Shown: piece by piece, positions 33,015-41,539 of the stretch
Numbering within the stretch: position 1 is the stretch's first letter
Layout: every line of letters begins with the position of its first letter
Source: Streptomyces canus
GTDB taxonomy: Bacteria; Actinomycetota; Actinomycetes; Streptomycetales; Streptomycetaceae
Reading direction: 5' to 3'
Length of the DNA: 64,000 bases
NCBI RefSeq assembly: GCF_001514145.1
Contig: NZ_KQ948658.1
Location: forward strand, 610,616 to 674,615
The notes under the pieces: generated by a model
What the model saw: the letters and a program-made list of their open reading frames with translations, nothing else
The model's database searches: none
What the model was told of the DNA's origin: nothing
Made by a program: the position numbers and the translations under genes

Positions 33015-33833
33015 TCAGGCGGGCAGCCGGTTGAGCTTGCGCAGCTGCTGGTCGAACATGCGGGCGGGGACGATGCGGCGCATGGTGCGGACGCGTCCGG
33101 TCATGGCGCCGGCGGTGTAGCGCAGTTTCGGCTTGGCGTCGGTCGCCGCCGCGACGATCTCCTTGGCCACGACGGCGGGGTCGTCGCCGTCCTTGACCGC
33201 ACCGGCCATGTACTCCTCGAAGACGTGGCGCTGCTCGGCGTAGACGTCCAGGGGCCGGTCGGGCCGCACGCTGGCCGCGTCGAACGCGGTGTTGGTCCAG
33301 GCGGGCTCGACGAGCAGGGACCGTACGCCGTACTCGCGGACCTCGTGGTCGACGGACTCCGAGTAGCCCTCGACGGCGTGCTTGGAGGCGGCGTAGACGG
33401 CCATGTAGGGCTGCGGCATGAAGCCGACGATGGACGAGAGGTTGATGATCCGTCCGCTGCGCCGGGCGCGCATGTGCGGCAGGACGGCGTTGGTCATGCG
33501 GATCACGCCGAAGACGTTGATGTCGAAGAGGCCCTGTGCCTGGGCGGCGGAGCTCTCCTCGGCGGCGCCCGCCGAGCCGATGCCGGCGTTGTTGACCAGG
33601 ACGTCGATCCGCCCGAACCGGTCGATCACCGTGTCGACCGCGGCGGTCACCGAAGCGTCGCTGGTCACGTCGAGGTCGAGGAAGGTCACGCCCTTCAGAG
33701 GGCCGACGTGCGCGGTGTTGCGGCTGGTGCCGACGACGTCGTGGCCCGCCGCGGCCAGGGCGAGCGCGGCTGCCTTTCCGATGCCGGAGGAGGCGCCCGT
33801 GACGAGGGCTACCGGTCGTGTTGTCGTTGCCAT
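33015..33833 (-). CDS. Short-chain dehydrogenase/reductase
   Basis: A classical SDR of 272 residues. The cofactor motif TGASSGIG is near residue 11, NNAG near 85, then the catalytic Ser in LSSIVGF, and YAASK (Tyr and Lys) near 150. It resembles the oxidoreductases that act on ketones or alcohols with NADP. ATG 33833 begins the domain. It is first in the minus-strand run SDR-hydrolase-LtrA, and its upstream region carries the 52-bp element shared with the MFS/TetR promoter. Confidence 0.9.
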   Translation of the reverse strand: MATTTRPVALVTGASSGIGKAAALALAAAGHDVVGTSRNTAHVGPLKGVTFLDLDVTSDASVTAAVDTVIDRFGRIDVLVNNAGIGSAGAAEESSAAQAQGLFDINVFGVIRMTNAVLPHMRARRSGRIINLSSIVGFMPQPYMAVYAASKHAVEGYSESVDHEVREYGVRSLLVEPAWTNTAFDAASVRPDRPLDVYAEQRHVFEEYMAGAVKDGDDPAVVAKEIVAAATDAKPKLRYTAGAMTGRVRTMRRIVPARMFDQQLRKLNRLPA

Positions 33834-33915
33834 TTTCGGACTCCTGAGTCGTGGGGTCGGCGATTGCCTTGCCGTGGAGGGGCCGCTTCCGGCCATCCTC
33901 TCAATCGGTTTCACT

Positions 33916-33991
33916 AATGTATCAGGTTTCTCGGTAGCAGCAACAGTGAAGCATCAATTAGTCAGGTATCCGTAGCGCTGACGTATCTCCT
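33916..33991. promoter_or_regulatory. Upstream element A, shared with 35545-35620
   Basis: From 33940 to 33991, 41 of 52 bases match 35569-35620 without gaps, including ATCAATTA, AGGTA, CCGTAGCG and ACGTATC. The preceding 25 bases match at 15-16 positions. It begins about 83 bp upstream of the SDR start. It is best explained as a common operator/promoter for the nearby TetR. Confidence 0.65.
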
Positions 33992-34237
33992 GCAAAGGGC
34001 AAGGCTGGTGAGCGGGGCCCGGGGGCCTGTCGTCACGGGGAGCTTGGAGCACCCGGCCGGGGCTCGTGCAACTGCCGCCGGGCGCACGCTGGTTACTCCC
34101 TGCGATGCGTTGCAGGCCGGCGCCCCTGGTGTGTCGCCTGGGCGAGGTCCTGCGCACTGTTGCTGGTGCGGCGCGGCTCGGCGAGACCGTTGTGGAAGTC
34201 GAGGGGGACGACGGTCGCGCCGGGCGCTACCTCGGGC
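33992..34237. other. Intergenic region, no supported gene
   Basis: Between element A and the end of the MFS gene, frames on both strands show no family features. On the other element-bearing side a TetR gene follows at this distance, so this could be the site of a lost gene, but no TetR sequence remains. Confidence 0.3.
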
Positions 34238-35521
34238 TCATGAGCGGTCTTCTCGGTGTTGGCCTGCGGGATTCGCGCTGGGCGGCGCGGGGTGAGGTGC
34301 GTCCGCCGTGGCGGTGGCGCGGCCACGGGTGTCGGCGGCGGGAGCGATGAGGATGGCGGAGGCGACGAACATCAGGACCACCACCATGGCCGAGCGCAGC
34401 CCATAGTGGTCGCCCAGGAACCCGAGGGCGGGCGGCCCCACGAGGAAGGCGACGTAGCCGATGATGGCGACCAGCGAGACGCGGGCGGTCTGGTCGGGGC
34501 CGGAGTCGCCCGCCGCCGACAGAGCCACCGGGAAGCCGAGAGAGGCCCCAAGTCCCCAGAAGAGTACGGCTGTTGCCGCGACGAGGGCGTTGTCGGAGAA
34601 GATGACCAAGAGGAGCCCGACAGCACCGGAGACGGCACTCGCGCGTACGACGGCGGCCCGCCCGAAACGGCCGAGGAAGTATGTGCCGCTGAAGCGTCCC
34701 AGGGTCATCGCCGCCGCGAACCCCACGTAGACGAGCGAGCCCATCGCGGCGTCAAGGCCGTGGCCGTCGACCATGAGCAGCGGCAGCCAGTCGTTGGCGG
34801 CGCCCTCGGCCAGCGCCATGGCCAGCACGATGGCGCCGATGAGCAGCAGCTTCCGGTCCTTCCATACCTGCGGCCCGGGTCGTCGCGCCGGATCGGGGCC
34901 GGGATCCGGGCCGGGACCGGGAGCCGGTGTCGACGGCGCGGCGCTGATGCCGATGCCGACGGGAACGGCACGCATGGCGTGGACCAGAATCCCCGTCGCG
35001 ACCAGGGCGACCACGGCCAGATGCCAGGAGACGGGGACGTCGGCGGCGGTGGCCGCCATTCCGGCCGACCCCCCGATGACCGTGCCCAGGCTGAAGCAGC
35101 CGTGCAGCGTGGGCAGCACCGCGGTCCCGGTGATGCGCTCCACGTCGGCGCCGTCCACGTTGACCGCCACCTCGCCCCCGCCCATGCCCGCGCCGAACAG
35201 GCACAGGCCCACGGCGACCAGCGATGCCGACGGCACCGCGCTGCCCGCACCGATGACGGCCGTGCCCACGATGATCAGCAGCGTGCCGAGCGCGATCACC
35301 GGCCGGGTGCCGAACCGGGACACGAAACGGCCGGAACACAGGATGCCGATCATGGAACCGACGGACAGACCGAACAGGACCAGACCCATCTGCCCGGTGG
35401 ACAGGCCCAGTTGGTCGCGGACATCCGGGGTGCGCGTGACCCAGGACGACAGGGCGATGCCAGGGAGAAAGAAGAAGAGGAACAAGGCCTGACGGCGTCG
35501 GCGCACGGCGCGGTCTGTCAA
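34238..35521 (-). CDS. MFS transporter (YbjJ-like)
   Basis: A 427-residue, 12-helix transporter: FLFFFLPGIALSSWVTRTPDVRDQLGLSTGQMGLVLFGLSVGS is the typical start of the YbjJ-like group, followed by SGRFVSRFGTRPVI after helix 2. A Pro/Gly/Asp-rich cytoplasmic linker separates the two halves. TTG 35521 is used, with GGAG seven bases upstream; GTG 35506 is an alternative. It is divergent from the TetR gene at 35659 across element B, the usual arrangement of an exporter and its repressor. Confidence 0.87.
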   Translation of the reverse strand: MTDRAVRRRRQALFLFFFLPGIALSSWVTRTPDVRDQLGLSTGQMGLVLFGLSVGSMIGILCSGRFVSRFGTRPVIALGTLLIIVGTAVIGAGSAVPSASLVAVGLCLFGAGMGGGEVAVNVDGADVERITGTAVLPTLHGCFSLGTVIGGSAGMAATAADVPVSWHLAVVALVATGILVHAMRAVPVGIGISAAPSTPAPGPGPDPGPDPARRPGPQVWKDRKLLLIGAIVLAMALAEGAANDWLPLLMVDGHGLDAAMGSLVYVGFAAAMTLGRFSGTYFLGRFGRAAVVRASAVSGAVGLLLVIFSDNALVAATAVLFWGLGASLGFPVALSAAGDSGPDQTARVSLVAIIGYVAFLVGPPALGFLGDHYGLRSAMVVVLMFVASAILIAPAADTRGRATATADAPHPAPPSANPAGQHREDRS

Positions 35522-35544
35522 AGGGGAGCTCCACTCGTATCACG

Positions 35545-35620
35545 AACGTGTCAAATATATCTATAGTTGCAACATTGGAGAATCAATTAACGAGGTACCC
35601 GTAGCGTTCACGTATCCTCT
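35545..35620. promoter_or_regulatory. Upstream element B in the MFS/TetR divergent region
   Basis: Partner of 33916-33991 (41/52 identical over 35569-35620). It occupies most of the 137-bp gap between the MFS start and the TetR start. It is locally AT rich (CAAATATATCTATAGTTGCAA) compared with surrounding DNA and probably holds both promoters and the TetR site. Confidence 0.65.
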
Positions 35621-35658
35621 ACAGGGACCCCGGGTAGTGAACCAGACAGGAGACAGAC

Positions 35659-36237
35659 ATGGGCCGAGCACTGCGGGCAGATGCCGAGCGCAGTGTGCGC
35701 GCGATTCTGGAGGCGGCCGAGCGGGTCCTCGCCCAGGACGCCGGTGCTTCCATGGAGCAGATCGCCGAGGCGGCAGGGCTGACGAGGATCACCGTCCACC
35801 GCCGGTTCGCGAACCGGCAGGCACTGCTGGAGGCGCTCGCCGTCTCCGCGAAGCAGCAGCTCGTCGACGCCATCGAGGAAGCCCGGCCCGATGCCGCTCC
35901 CGCTCTGGTGGCGCTGTACCGGGTGACCGCGAACGTCCTGCGGGTCAAGGACACCTGGCGCTTCACCCTCAGCCACTCCACACCGCACACCGCCGCCGCG
36001 GCCGCCCTCTGGGAGGAGATCGACACCCGCACCGTCGGACTCCTGAACCGGGCGCAGCGGGAGGGACTGCTCGCCCCGGACGCGGACCTGGACTGGACGC
36101 GGCAGGTGTACTACGCCCTCCTGAGCGAAGCCCTCGACAGGCCCGGCGCCGCGCAGGATCCAGCCGCGCAGGACCCGGACGCGCTGGCCACGCTCGTCAT
36201 CGACACCCTGCTGCACGGCGCGGGACCGCGGGGCTGA
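35659..36237 (+). CDS. TetR/AcrR family regulator
   Basis: A 192-residue repressor with the DNA-binding helix-turn-helix MEQIAEAAGLTRITVHRRFANRQALLEAL near residues 32-60. The C-terminal half is a helical ligand-binding domain. ACAGGAGACAGAC precedes ATG 35659. It is divergent from the MFS exporter, and by the shared element it probably also controls the SDR operon at 33833. The ligand is unknown. Confidence 0.9.
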   Translation: MGRALRADAERSVRAILEAAERVLAQDAGASMEQIAEAAGLTRITVHRRFANRQALLEALAVSAKQQLVDAIEEARPDAAPALVALYRVTANVLRVKDTWRFTLSHSTPHTAAAAALWEEIDTRTVGLLNRAQREGLLAPDADLDWTRQVYYALLSEALDRPGAAQDPAAQDPDALATLVIDTLLHGAGPRG

Positions 36238-36279
36238 CCTGCACTGATGCGCCGGCCCTGAGCCGTGACCACCACGAGG

Positions 36280-37485
36280 TCAGAAGGCGACGCATGGAAG
36301 AACGCGGGTTCGGCCGAAGTCGCCGAGCCAGGTCGCGGACGGCTTCGGTGTCCGGGCGAACGTGTCGGGGTCTACGGCGATGAGGCCGAAAGTGGGTGTG
36401 TAGGAACCCCACTCGTAGTTGTCGAGGGCGCTCCAGGCCAGGTAGCCGCGGATGTCGAGGCCGTCCTCCAGGGCGGCGGCCACCGCGGACAGGGCTCCCG
36501 TGTAGTAGTCGACCCGCCGGTTGTCGTCGGCGGTGGCGATGCCGTTCTCGGTGACGATCAGTGGGACGTCGCCGACGATGCCGGCGGTGTGGCGCAGCGC
36601 GTGGCCGATGGCCTCGGGGTAGTACTCCCAGCCGGTGAGAGTGCGCTCGGCGTCCTCCGGGGCGGCGACGGGGCCGTCGACGCCGATCCTGGTCCTTGTG
36701 TAGGACTGCACGCCGATCCAGTCGTCGCCACGGGCCGCCTCGATGAAGACGTCCTCGCGGGGATGGCTGTAGGCGGCGGTGACCGCTTCGGCGCCCGGCT
36801 CGGCCTGGTAGACCTGGTTGGCGATCGACCAGCCGACCTGGAGGTCGGAGGAGATCGACTTCACCGCGGCCCGAGCCCTGTGGTGGGCCCGGATCAGCGC
36901 GTCCGTGGTCGGCTTGTCGAGGAGCGGGATGCCGGCGACCGGTGCCACTTCGGTGCCCAGTTCACGGAAGGCGGCCGCGAGGGCGATCATGTTCGGCTCG
37001 TTGATCGTGCACACGTGCCGGACGCCGGTGCCGATGATCGGCGCGGTCGCCCGTACGTAGCGTGCGAACAGGTCGGTCGCGTCCTCGGCGGTCCAGCCGC
37101 CCCGCTCGGCGAACCAATGCGGCACGGTGAAGTGGTGGAGGGTGACCATGGGCCGCAGACCTCGTTCGAGGGCACCCTCGACCATGCGCCGGTAGTGCGC
37201 GATCTCGGCCTTGGAGAACCGGCCGGGGGCGGGTTCGATGCGGGCCCACTCGATGCTGAACCGGTAGTCGGTGAAGCCCAGTTCGGCGAGCAGGTCCATG
37301 TCCTCGCGCCAGCGGTGATAACTGTCGCAGGCATCACCGCTCGGCTCCGGGAGGGTGCTGTCCGCTTCGTGCTCCCGGTGCCACCAGTCGCTGCCCACGT
37401 TGTTGCCCTCGATCTGGTGGGCGGCGGTGGAGGCTCCCCACAGGAAGCCGTCGGGGAAGGGGTGACCGCCGGACGGCGCTTTCAT
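36280..37485 (-). CDS. GH1 family beta-glucosidase
   Basis: A cytoplasmic TIM-barrel glycosidase of 401 residues. It has the N-terminal signature FPDGFLWGASTAAHQIEG, the acid/base Glu in TINEPN, the nucleophile Glu in VTENG and the Trp of YLAWSALDNYEWG near the C-terminus. It is somewhat shorter than the usual 450 residues, mainly between the two glutamates. It begins 10 bp after the GH32 stop and forms an operon with it, both divergent from the LacI/ABC genes. Confidence 0.92.
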   Translation of the reverse strand: MKAPSGGHPFPDGFLWGASTAAHQIEGNNVGSDWWHREHEADSTLPEPSGDACDSYHRWREDMDLLAELGFTDYRFSIEWARIEPAPGRFSKAEIAHYRRMVEGALERGLRPMVTLHHFTVPHWFAERGGWTAEDATDLFARYVRATAPIIGTGVRHVCTINEPNMIALAAAFRELGTEVAPVAGIPLLDKPTTDALIRAHHRARAAVKSISSDLQVGWSIANQVYQAEPGAEAVTAAYSHPREDVFIEAARGDDWIGVQSYTRTRIGVDGPVAAPEDAERTLTGWEYYPEAIGHALRHTAGIVGDVPLIVTENGIATADDNRRVDYYTGALSAVAAALEDGLDIRGYLAWSALDNYEWGSYTPTFGLIAVDPDTFARTPKPSATWLGDFGRTRVLPCVAF

Positions 37486-37495
37486 GGCGTGCCTT

Positions 37496-38839
37496 TCAGG
37501 TCGATGCCGGTCCGGGCCAGACGGCCGAGGCGTCGTCACGGTCGGGATCGGGCAGGCGGACCGGGCGGACGGGGAGGGTACGGGTACGTCCTTCCGCCAC
37601 CACCGTCCAGGGGGCGGGGCGACCCGAGTAGCACAGGCCGGTCAGGACGAAGACGCCGTCGGCGTACACCTCGACGTACTCCCCGATGGTGAGGATGCGC
37701 AGGGTGGCGGCGGGCTCGGCCAGGTCGGACTCGCCGAGCCGGCTGCCCCCTGGGCCGGTGATCCAGAGGTTCTTGCCGTCGCACCCGACGGCCAGGGCGG
37801 GCCGGCCGTCGTCTCCGGTCCGCAGGGTGATCTCGATCCGCCCGGAGACGTCCACGTCGCCGACCGCGTGCAGCACCGGCTCCTGGGTCTCCTCGCCCAG
37901 CCGGCCGTCCAGGCCCGGCCACCACTCCAGGCGAGGTGCCGAATCCTCCGGCACCACAAGGGACTTGGGCTGCGCGAGCATCCCCCGGCAGCGCTCGCCG
38001 GAGTCGGTGAGGCCGACTCGGCGCGGGGTGGTGTGCAGCACGACCCGAGAGCCGTCGGGAGCGGCGATGACCCGAGGGGCGTAGGAGCCGGTCGGGCCCA
38101 GCGGGCCACGGCGGGTCCAGGGACCGCGCAGCCGGGGCGCCGTCCATGCCTCGAAGCCGCGCGTCGCGCCGATCGAGCCGATCAGCAACCAGCTGCCGTC
38201 GTCGAGGCGTTCCAGGACCGGGCACTCCAACTCGTCCACGTCGCCGGGTGAGATGAGCGGGGGCTGCACGGTCCAGTGCTCCAGGTCGTCCGAAGTCGCC
38301 CAGGCCACACAGCCGCTGAGCTCGACCGGCAGGGAGGCGTCGGCGGCGCAGACCACCATGACCCAGCCGTCCGACTCGTCGTCGCGTACGACGAACGGGT
38401 CGCGCCAGCCCATGCGTTCGCCGGTGCGGTACCACCGCGCGTCCGCCTCGACGACCGGTCCGGTGCCGTGGCGCCGCCAGCCGGTGCCGTCCGTGCGGTC
38501 CGAGTAGGCCAGCCCGACCGACTGGAGCGGCGAGCCGTCGGGGGTGAGGCCGGAAACGCCCGTGTAGAACATCGCCATGCCGCTGCCGTGGCGGAAGGGG
38601 TGCATGGTCCACACCGCCTGCTGGTCGAAGCGGCCGGGCAGGCCATTGCCGAAGGCGGTGCCCTCCGGCTTCCAGTGGACCAGATCGGTGGACGTGGCCC
38701 TGCCGTACGACGTCTCCATCCTCAGATGGTCGAACTCGGCCGTCCACGGGCCCTGCAGATGCAGCACCGCGTAGCTGCCGTCGTCGTCGCGGAGCAGGGC
38801 GAAGTCGTTCACGCAGAGGCCGGGCGGGGCGTATCGCAT
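37496..38839 (-). CDS. GH32-family glycoside hydrolase (sucrose/fructan type)
   Basis: A five-bladed propeller hydrolase of 447 residues. The three acidic motifs of clan GH-J are present: VNDFAL at residue 10 (in place of the canonical MNDPNG), WRDPFV and ELECPVL. A beta-sandwich C-terminal domain follows (AVGCDGKNLWITGPGG). The departure from MNDPNG suggests an unusual fructoside or related substrate. ACAGGAAC precedes ATG 38839. LacI-type operators lie immediately upstream. Confidence 0.85.
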   Translation of the reverse strand: MRYAPPGLCVNDFALLRDDDGSYAVLHLQGPWTAEFDHLRMETSYGRATSTDLVHWKPEGTAFGNGLPGRFDQQAVWTMHPFRHGSGMAMFYTGVSGLTPDGSPLQSVGLAYSDRTDGTGWRRHGTGPVVEADARWYRTGERMGWRDPFVVRDDESDGWVMVVCAADASLPVELSGCVAWATSDDLEHWTVQPPLISPGDVDELECPVLERLDDGSWLLIGSIGATRGFEAWTAPRLRGPWTRRGPLGPTGSYAPRVIAAPDGSRVVLHTTPRRVGLTDSGERCRGMLAQPKSLVVPEDSAPRLEWWPGLDGRLGEETQEPVLHAVGDVDVSGRIEITLRTGDDGRPALAVGCDGKNLWITGPGGSRLGESDLAEPAATLRILTIGEYVEVYADGVFVLTGLCYSGRPAPWTVVAEGRTRTLPVRPVRLPDPDRDDASAVWPGPAST

Positions 38840-38863
38840 GCACAGTTCCTGTCGGCTCGCAGC

Positions 38864-38879
38864 GCGCAAACGCATGCGC
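38864..38879. promoter_or_regulatory. LacI-type operator 1
   Basis: GCGCAAACGCATGCGC, with the CG-centred AAACG half typical of LacI-family sites, lies 25 bp upstream of the GH32 start. It is similar to the site at 38931. Confidence 0.6.
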
Positions 38880-38930
38880 TGACCAGTGATCCAGAAGGTC
38901 TCGCTTGAGAATCGGCCCCAGTAAAACTGA

Positions 38931-38948
38931 ACGCAAACGCTTGCGCAA
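38931..38948. promoter_or_regulatory. LacI-type operator 2
   Basis: ACGCAAACGCTTGCGCAA, a near-perfect LacI-family dyad, lies 72 bp upstream of the lacI-like gene and 67 bp from operator 1. Two sites in a divergent control region suggest looping or independent control of the two operons. Confidence 0.7.
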
Positions 38949-39019
38949 CAAGAGGGCCGGGTTTACGGTCACGTCACCCCCAGATCACACCGACGTGAAA
39001 CCGACGGGAGAAATGCGCT

Positions 39020-40039
39020 GTGACCGTCAGCATCACCGATGTCGCCCGCGCCGCCGGAGTCTCGGCGTCCACCGTGTCCCGCGCCCTGCGCGGCCGGCAG
39101 GGGGTGTCCGACGAGGTGCGCGCCCAGATCACGGCCGTCGCCGCGCAGCTCGGCTACACGGCGTCCCAGTCGGCGTCCAGCCTGGCGAGCGGGCGCACCT
39201 ACACCATCGGCGTCGTGGTCCCCTACGTGGGCCGCTGGTTCTTCGGCACGGTGCTGGACTCCGCCGAGCACGTGTTCAGCGCCGCCGGGTACGACGTCCT
39301 GCTGTACAACCTGGGCTCGCCGGAGACACGCAAGCGCTTCTTCACCAAGCTGCCGGTCCGCAAGCGGGTGGACGCGCTGCTGTCGCTGCTCATTCCCGAC
39401 GACGAGGAGTCGGCCGCACTGCGTTCCCTCGGGGTGCCGCTGGCCAGCACGGTGGGCGGCGCCCGGCCCGGCTTCACCGTGGTCGGCATCGACGACCGGG
39501 CCGGCACGGAGAGCGCCGTACGGCATCTGGTGAACCTCGGCCACCGCCGGATCGGCATGATCAGCGGGTCGAGCGGGCCGCAGCACTGGACCACGCCCAT
39601 CGCACGACGCCAGGCGTACCTGGACGTGCTGGCCGAAGCCGGGATCGAGCACGATCCGGCCCTGGAGGCGGACGGCGACTACACCGTCGAGGGCGGCGAG
39701 CGGGCCATGACCGAACTGCTGGCCGCCTCCCGGCCGCCGACGGCGGTGTTCGCCCAGTCCGACGAGATGGCGATGGGCGCGCTGCGGGCCCTGCGACGGC
39801 ACCGGCTGAAGGTGCCGGACGACGTGTCCGTCGTCGGCTTCGACGATCACGAGCTCGCCGACGTGATCGGACTGACCACCGTCGCCCAGCCGGTGGCCGG
39901 CCAGGGCGCCGAGGCCGCCCGGCTGCTGCTGCGGCAGCTCGACGAGCCGGGAGCCGAGGCACCCGGGCACGTGCAGATGCCCATCCGTCTCGTCCTGCGC
40001 GAGACGACCGCCCCGCCGCGCCCGCGCGGACCCCAGTGA
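39020..40039 (+). CDS. LacI family transcriptional regulator
   Basis: A 339-residue repressor. The N-terminal helix-turn-helix is ITDVARAAGVSASTVSRALRG, with a hinge near residues 48-60, and the periplasmic-binding-like sugar domain includes GIDDRAGTESAVRHLVNLGHRRIGMISG and SVVGFDDHELADV. GTG 39020 has GGGAG upstream. It heads the ABC operon and is divergent from the GH32/GH1 pair; it probably responds to the sugar they release and binds the two sites at 38864-38948. Confidence 0.93.
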   Translation: MTVSITDVARAAGVSASTVSRALRGRQGVSDEVRAQITAVAAQLGYTASQSASSLASGRTYTIGVVVPYVGRWFFGTVLDSAEHVFSAAGYDVLLYNLGSPETRKRFFTKLPVRKRVDALLSLLIPDDEESAALRSLGVPLASTVGGARPGFTVVGIDDRAGTESAVRHLVNLGHRRIGMISGSSGPQHWTTPIARRQAYLDVLAEAGIEHDPALEADGDYTVEGGERAMTELLAASRPPTAVFAQSDEMAMGALRALRRHRLKVPDDVSVVGFDDHELADVIGLTTVAQPVAGQGAEAARLLLRQLDEPGAEAPGHVQMPIRLVLRETTAPPRPRGPQ

Positions 40040-40134
40040 CCCCTCCGCGGCCTTCAGGCCCCGAGGTCCCCCACGCCCCACGCCGGAAAGCACCAGCGCA
40101 CGTCGAAACCCTCGCACCGCACGGAGGCACATCC

Positions 40135-41475
40135 ATGAGCTCGACCAGCAGAAGGTACCGCCGCACGGCCTGTACGAGCCTCGCCCTCGTCCTGCCCCTC
40201 GCCGCCCTGGCCGCCTGTGGCGGCGGCAGCGGTGGCACCTCCGCCGACGCGGGCAGCGGCAAGGGCACGATCAGTGTCTGGGCCCACCAGGGCCAGAAGA
40301 GCGAGGACACCGCCCTGCAGAACGCGGTGAAGTCCTTCAACTCCTCACAGAGCGGGATCAAGGTCGAGCTGAAGCTCATACCCGGCAACGACTACACCAA
40401 GACCATCACGGCCACCGACGCCTCCCAGCTGCCGGACGTGATGGAGTTCGACGGCCCGACCATGGCGAACTTCGTCTACAACAAGAAGCTCGCCGCGATC
40501 GACTCGTACGTCTCCGCCAAGACCCTGAGCAACGCCACCGCCGCGAGCAAGGCGCAGGGCGAGATCGACGGCAAGCACTACGGCCTGGGCATGTACGACT
40601 CCGGGCTCGGCGTCTACGGCAACAAGAAGCTGCTGGACGCGGCCGGTGTGAAGTACCCGACGGGCCTGTCCGACGACTGGACGGCTGCTCAGTTCACTGC
40701 CGCACTCAAGGTGCTGAAGGCCAAGGACTCCGACGGCAAGGTCCTCGACCTGCAGGAGAACAACGGCCTGTCCAACGAGTGGGGCACCTACGGCTTCGCC
40801 CCGATCGTCTGGTCCGCCGGCGGCTCCCTGCTCAAGGACGGCAAGGCCGAGGGCGCCCTCGACACCCCGGCCGTGGTCTCGGCCATGAAGACCTTCCAGT
40901 CCTGGAAGACCTACACCGACCCCAACACCGACGGCAACGCCTTCGCCAAGGGCCGCGTCGCCCTCAGCTGGGTCGGCCACTGGATGTACCCCGCCTACAG
41001 CGAGGCCCTCGGCAGCGACCTCGTCGTCCTGCCGCTGCCCGACTTCGGCAACGGCCCCAAGGCGGGCCAGGGTTCGTGGGCCTGGGGCATCGGCGCCAAC
41101 ACCAAGAACGCCAAGGCGGCCGGCGCCTTCCTCGACTACCTCATGAACGACACCAATGTCACCGCCATGACGACGGCCAACGGCGCCCCGCCCGCGACGA
41201 AGACCGCGCTCGCCGCCAGCACCCTCTACAAGAAGGGCGGCCCGCTCCAGCTCTTCGCCGACCAGCTCGCCAAACCCTGCGGCGACAGCGACATCACCAA
41301 GTCCTGCGTCGCCGTCACCCGCCCGGTCACGGCCGGATACCCCACGGTCACCGCCAAGTTCAGCGACGCCCTGAACTCGATCTACGGCGGCGCCGACCCG
41401 AAGAGCGCGCTGGCCAAGGCGGCCCGCGCCATCGACCAGGACTTCTCCGACAACGCCGGATACAAGATCCCGTAG
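40135..41475 (+). CDS. ABC sugar transporter substrate-binding lipoprotein
   Basis: A 446-residue CUT1 binding protein with lipobox LAALAAC, then GTISVWAHQGQKSEDTALQNAVKSFNSSQSGIKVEL. The ligand-cleft segments include YDSGLGVYGNKKLLDAAGVKYP and GRVALSWVGHWMYPAY. CGGAGGCAC precedes ATG 40135. With the GH32 enzyme next door the likely ligands are fructosides such as sucrose or short fructans; this is inference from context. Confidence 0.92.
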   Translation: MSSTSRRYRRTACTSLALVLPLAALAACGGGSGGTSADAGSGKGTISVWAHQGQKSEDTALQNAVKSFNSSQSGIKVELKLIPGNDYTKTITATDASQLPDVMEFDGPTMANFVYNKKLAAIDSYVSAKTLSNATAASKAQGEIDGKHYGLGMYDSGLGVYGNKKLLDAAGVKYPTGLSDDWTAAQFTAALKVLKAKDSDGKVLDLQENNGLSNEWGTYGFAPIVWSAGGSLLKDGKAEGALDTPAVVSAMKTFQSWKTYTDPNTDGNAFAKGRVALSWVGHWMYPAYSEALGSDLVVLPLPDFGNGPKAGQGSWAWGIGANTKNAKAAGAFLDYLMNDTNVTAMTTANGAPPATKTALAASTLYKKGGPLQLFADQLAKPCGDSDITKSCVAVTRPVTAGYPTVTAKFSDALNSIYGGADPKSALAKAARAIDQDFSDNAGYKIP

Positions 41476-41539
41476 GACCGTGTCGGCCGCGGCGGGTACG
41501 CGCAGACGCTGCCCGCCGCGCCGGGAACAGGACCCACCC

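Noticed and set aside
31136..33034. 632-codon plus-strand frame
   Set aside because: It lies antisense to LtrA and the Thr-elbow hydrolase, both of which have clear motifs; the frame has no motif of its own.
33992..34237. Remnant of a second TetR gene downstream of element A
   Set aside because: No frame shows TetR helix-turn-helix residues; the expectation came only from symmetry with element B.
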